This document shows, one piece after another, positions 14,895-16,298 of a stretch of 16,298 bases of DNA. Each line of letters begins with the position of its first letter. Position 1 is the first letter of the stretch. The stretch comes from an uncultured bacterium. Lineage in GTDB: Bacteria > Bacteroidota > Bacteroidia > Bacteroidales > Muribaculaceae. A model generated the notes under the pieces. The model had not been told where the DNA came from. It saw only the letters and a program-made list of their open reading frames with translations, and did no database searches. The stretch covers positions 1 to 16,298 of the forward strand of contig CAMHGU010000022.1 of NCBI GenBank assembly GCA_946184715.1, given 5' to 3'. Both the position numbers and the translations under genes were made by a program.

Positions 14895-15731
14895 TTAAAT
14901 ATCAACTATTATAGGTCGCAGCCAGTCGAGCCAGCCGAGCGAATAGGCGATAGCCGCCAACCCGACGATGGCGCAGTAGATGCCGAAATACACCAGCTTG
15001 CCGCGCTTCACGATGCTAATCATCCACTTGCAGGCGAGGCACCCCGAGAGGAACGCGGCCAAGAAACCCACGATGAGGGCCATCAGCGAGATGTCCGACG
15101 AGCCCTCCGCCGAACTTTTGACAATCTTCATTCCGTCGAGCAACGCCTCGCCGAGAATGGGCGGGATTACCATCAGGAATGAGAACTGTGCCATATCCTC
15201 TTTGCGGTTGCCGAGCATAAGACCGGTGGCGATAGTGGAGCCCGAGCGCGACACACCCGGCAGCACGGCCACAGCTTGCGCCAAACCGATGATAAACGCG
15301 TCCTTGAGCTTGATGTCGTGGGTGTGGCTCGGCTTGTAGTAATAGGAGAACGTAAGCAACGCTGCGGTAATCAGCAGGCAGAACCCGACGATGCCAAGCC
15401 CGGCCCCGAAGATGCTCTCCACATAATCCTTGAAGAACACGCCCACGATGCCCACCGGAATCATTGACACTATGATATTGAGCCAATAGCGTTTCTCGTC
15501 GTTCATCGTCTTGTTGAATAAGCCCTTGAAAAGCCACGCCACCTCTTTCCAGAGGATAACGAGGGTGGAGAGCACCGTGGCCACGTGCACCACGATATTG
15601 AACGTCAGGTTATCATCGCCCTCGATGCCGAATAGCGTGGAGGCGATAGTGAGGTGACCGCTACTGCTCACTGGCAGATACTCGGTTAGGCCCTGAATGA
15701 TGCCTAATATCAACGCTTGCAGCCAGTCCAT
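14895..15731 (-). CDS. uppP: Undecaprenyl-diphosphatase (BacA/UppP type)
   Basis: UppP dephosphorylates undecaprenyl pyrophosphate at the inner membrane, recycling the lipid carrier for peptidoglycan and surface glycans; overproduction gives bacitracin resistance. The 278-residue membrane protein has both signature regions: QGLTEYLPVSSSGHL (13-27) and PGVSRSGSTIATG (158-170, Arg162), with several hydrophobic helices between and after. ATG 15731 is chosen over GTG 15734. It shares one base with the DUF3098 stop (TGATG), a typical coupled arrangement. Confidence 0.96.
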   Translation of the reverse strand: MDWLQALILGIIQGLTEYLPVSSSGHLTIASTLFGIEGDDNLTFNIVVHVATVLSTLVILWKEVAWLFKGLFNKTMNDEKRYWLNIIVSMIPVGIVGVFFKDYVESIFGAGLGIVGFCLLITAALLTFSYYYKPSHTHDIKLKDAFIIGLAQAVAVLPGVSRSGSTIATGLMLGNRKEDMAQFSFLMVIPPILGEALLDGMKIVKSSAEGSSDISLMALIVGFLAAFLSGCLACKWMISIVKRGKLVYFGIYCAIVGLAAIAYSLGWLDWLRPIIVDI

Positions 15732-16024
15732 CACGCTTCTTCTTTAGGTTTGACTTCGTCGCCCTGCTTGCGCGACTTCGGGCGATACATAATAGCATAG
15801 GCCATAGCCACAAATCCCAGCAGAGCGATGCCCGGCCCTACGATGATGCGCCGAGTGCTGAAGATATCGGGATTGAATTCGGTGGTGGAGGGAGCGCCTG
15901 TCATCAGCAGGAAGCCCACAATGATAAGCACGCCACAAACTGCCATCAACACGAAATTGATGGGGCTGAGCGGCGAAGGTTGCCGCTTGAGTTCTACGGC
16001 GCTTTTCTTCTTCTGTTTTGGCAT
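15731..16024 (-). CDS. DUF3098 small membrane protein
   Basis: The 97-residue protein has a basic cytoplasmic N-terminus (PKQKKKSAV), two hydrophobic segments (about 23-41 and 60-79) and, between them, the family hallmark FNPDIFSTRR (50-59). It ends with a charged tail. DUF3098 is found in Bacteroidetes, usually (from memory) between ftsX and uppP. Its function is unknown; its fixed place before uppP suggests a role at the divisome or in lipid-carrier recycling. No promoter is visible in the 59 bases upstream, so it probably depends on transcription from further upstream. Confidence 0.88.
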   Translation of the reverse strand: MPKQKKKSAVELKRQPSPLSPINFVLMAVCGVLIIVGFLLMTGAPSTTEFNPDIFSTRRIIVGPGIALLGFVAMAYAIMYRPKSRKQGDEVKPKEEA

Positions 16025-16083
16025 AATTGTATTTCTGTTAGTATTATATTTTCGTTATATCGTTTTCCAGCTTATGGCGGTTT

Positions 16084-16298
16084 TCACCAGCTTACCACAA
16101 AGCCATTAACCATCTCGCGGATGATGCGGAGGTCGTCGCCGTTGATGTCGCCGTTGACCTTCAGCTCCGTTACCGTCTCCTGCTGCTCGGGCGTGATGTA
16201 CTCCTTGAGCGTACCGGCAGCCGGCAGCGTCACCTCGAGGGAGGAGGCGGCTGCAGTCACGGCTACAAGCATTGTCGTAATTGCAATGAGTCGTTTCA
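16084..16298 (-). CDS. Short secreted protein, truncated N-terminal stub of a leucine-rich-repeat surface protein (start one base outside window)
   Basis: On the minus strand the frame begins with TG at the last two bases of the window, so the A of the ATG would be the next base. The product would be 71 residues: signal peptide MKRLIAITTMLVAVTAAASS, then VTLPAAGTLKEYI and VTELKVNGDINGDDLRIIREM. This arrangement (AGTL..., TELKVNG, D.R.IREM) is how Bacteroidales BspA-like leucine-rich repeat proteins begin before their repeats. Here a TGA follows ten residues later, with no repeat region and only 59 bases before DUF3098. It is either a remnant of a deleted gene or a true mini-protein. That the base before the window is A is an assumption. 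Confidence 0.6.
   Translation of the reverse strand, partial: KRLIAITTMLVAVTAAASSLEVTLPAAGTLKEYITPEQQETVTELKVNGDINGDDLRIIREMVNGFVVSW

Noticed and set aside
14876..14905. Ten-residue N-terminal extension of TruB
   Set aside because: It would begin with TTG inside the uppP stop region; ATG 14875 gives the normal family N-terminus.

Overview
The window looks like the chromosome of a gut-type Bacteroidales bacterium, probably of the Muribaculaceae/Prevotella/Bacteroides kind. The evidence is a moderately high-GC genome with -7 boxes of the TAnnTTTG type, no Shine-Dalgarno sequences ahead of genes, Bacteroidetes-only families (DUF4286, DUF3098, the type IX secretion protein PorQ), a C10 (streptopain-like) protease with a sortable C-terminal tail, and a choice-of-anchor J/fibronectin adhesin. 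No rRNA, tRNA, CRISPR array, insertion sequence or phage gene was seen. The species assignment is inference.

Left part (1-3120): a large secreted multidomain protein on the minus strand runs off the left edge. It is preceded by its own promoter and a long leader. Upstream of it lies an unlabelled RNA gene, recognised here as the bacterial signal recognition particle RNA (ffs), with its own promoter and two poly-T terminators.

Plus-strand operon (3144-8002): a 1004-residue C10 protease, biotin synthase bioB (start overlapping the protease stop by 4 bases), a DUF4286 protein and ruvC. BioB lacks one of the usual auxiliary-cluster cysteines and has extra cysteines nearby, which suggests the anaerobe-specific type II enzyme.

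Middle (8003-10086): a 363-base gap holds two hairpin terminators and a candidate new ~160-nt minus-strand RNA with promoter, stems and terminator. Next come porQ (minus) and, divergent from it, a small secreted protein with a TonB C-terminal domain. The porQ leader contains a terminator-like hairpin.

Right part (10145-16298, all minus): read in transcription order this is a short truncated leucine-rich-repeat-type secreted stub, DUF3098, uppP, truB, queA, cmk, ispH and a secreted esterase with a partial beta-propeller. The genes are tightly packed, several with overlapping stops and starts, so they probably form one operon for envelope lipid recycling (uppP), tRNA modification (truB, queA), CMP recycling (cmk), isoprenoid synthesis (ispH) and an accessory exported hydrolase. 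uppP and ispH are linked logically: ispH supplies isoprenoid precursors and uppP recycles the undecaprenyl carrier.

The exported products in the window (adhesin, protease, PorQ, TonB-domain protein, esterase) fit a cell with a type IX secretion system, but only PorQ is direct evidence for that system here.
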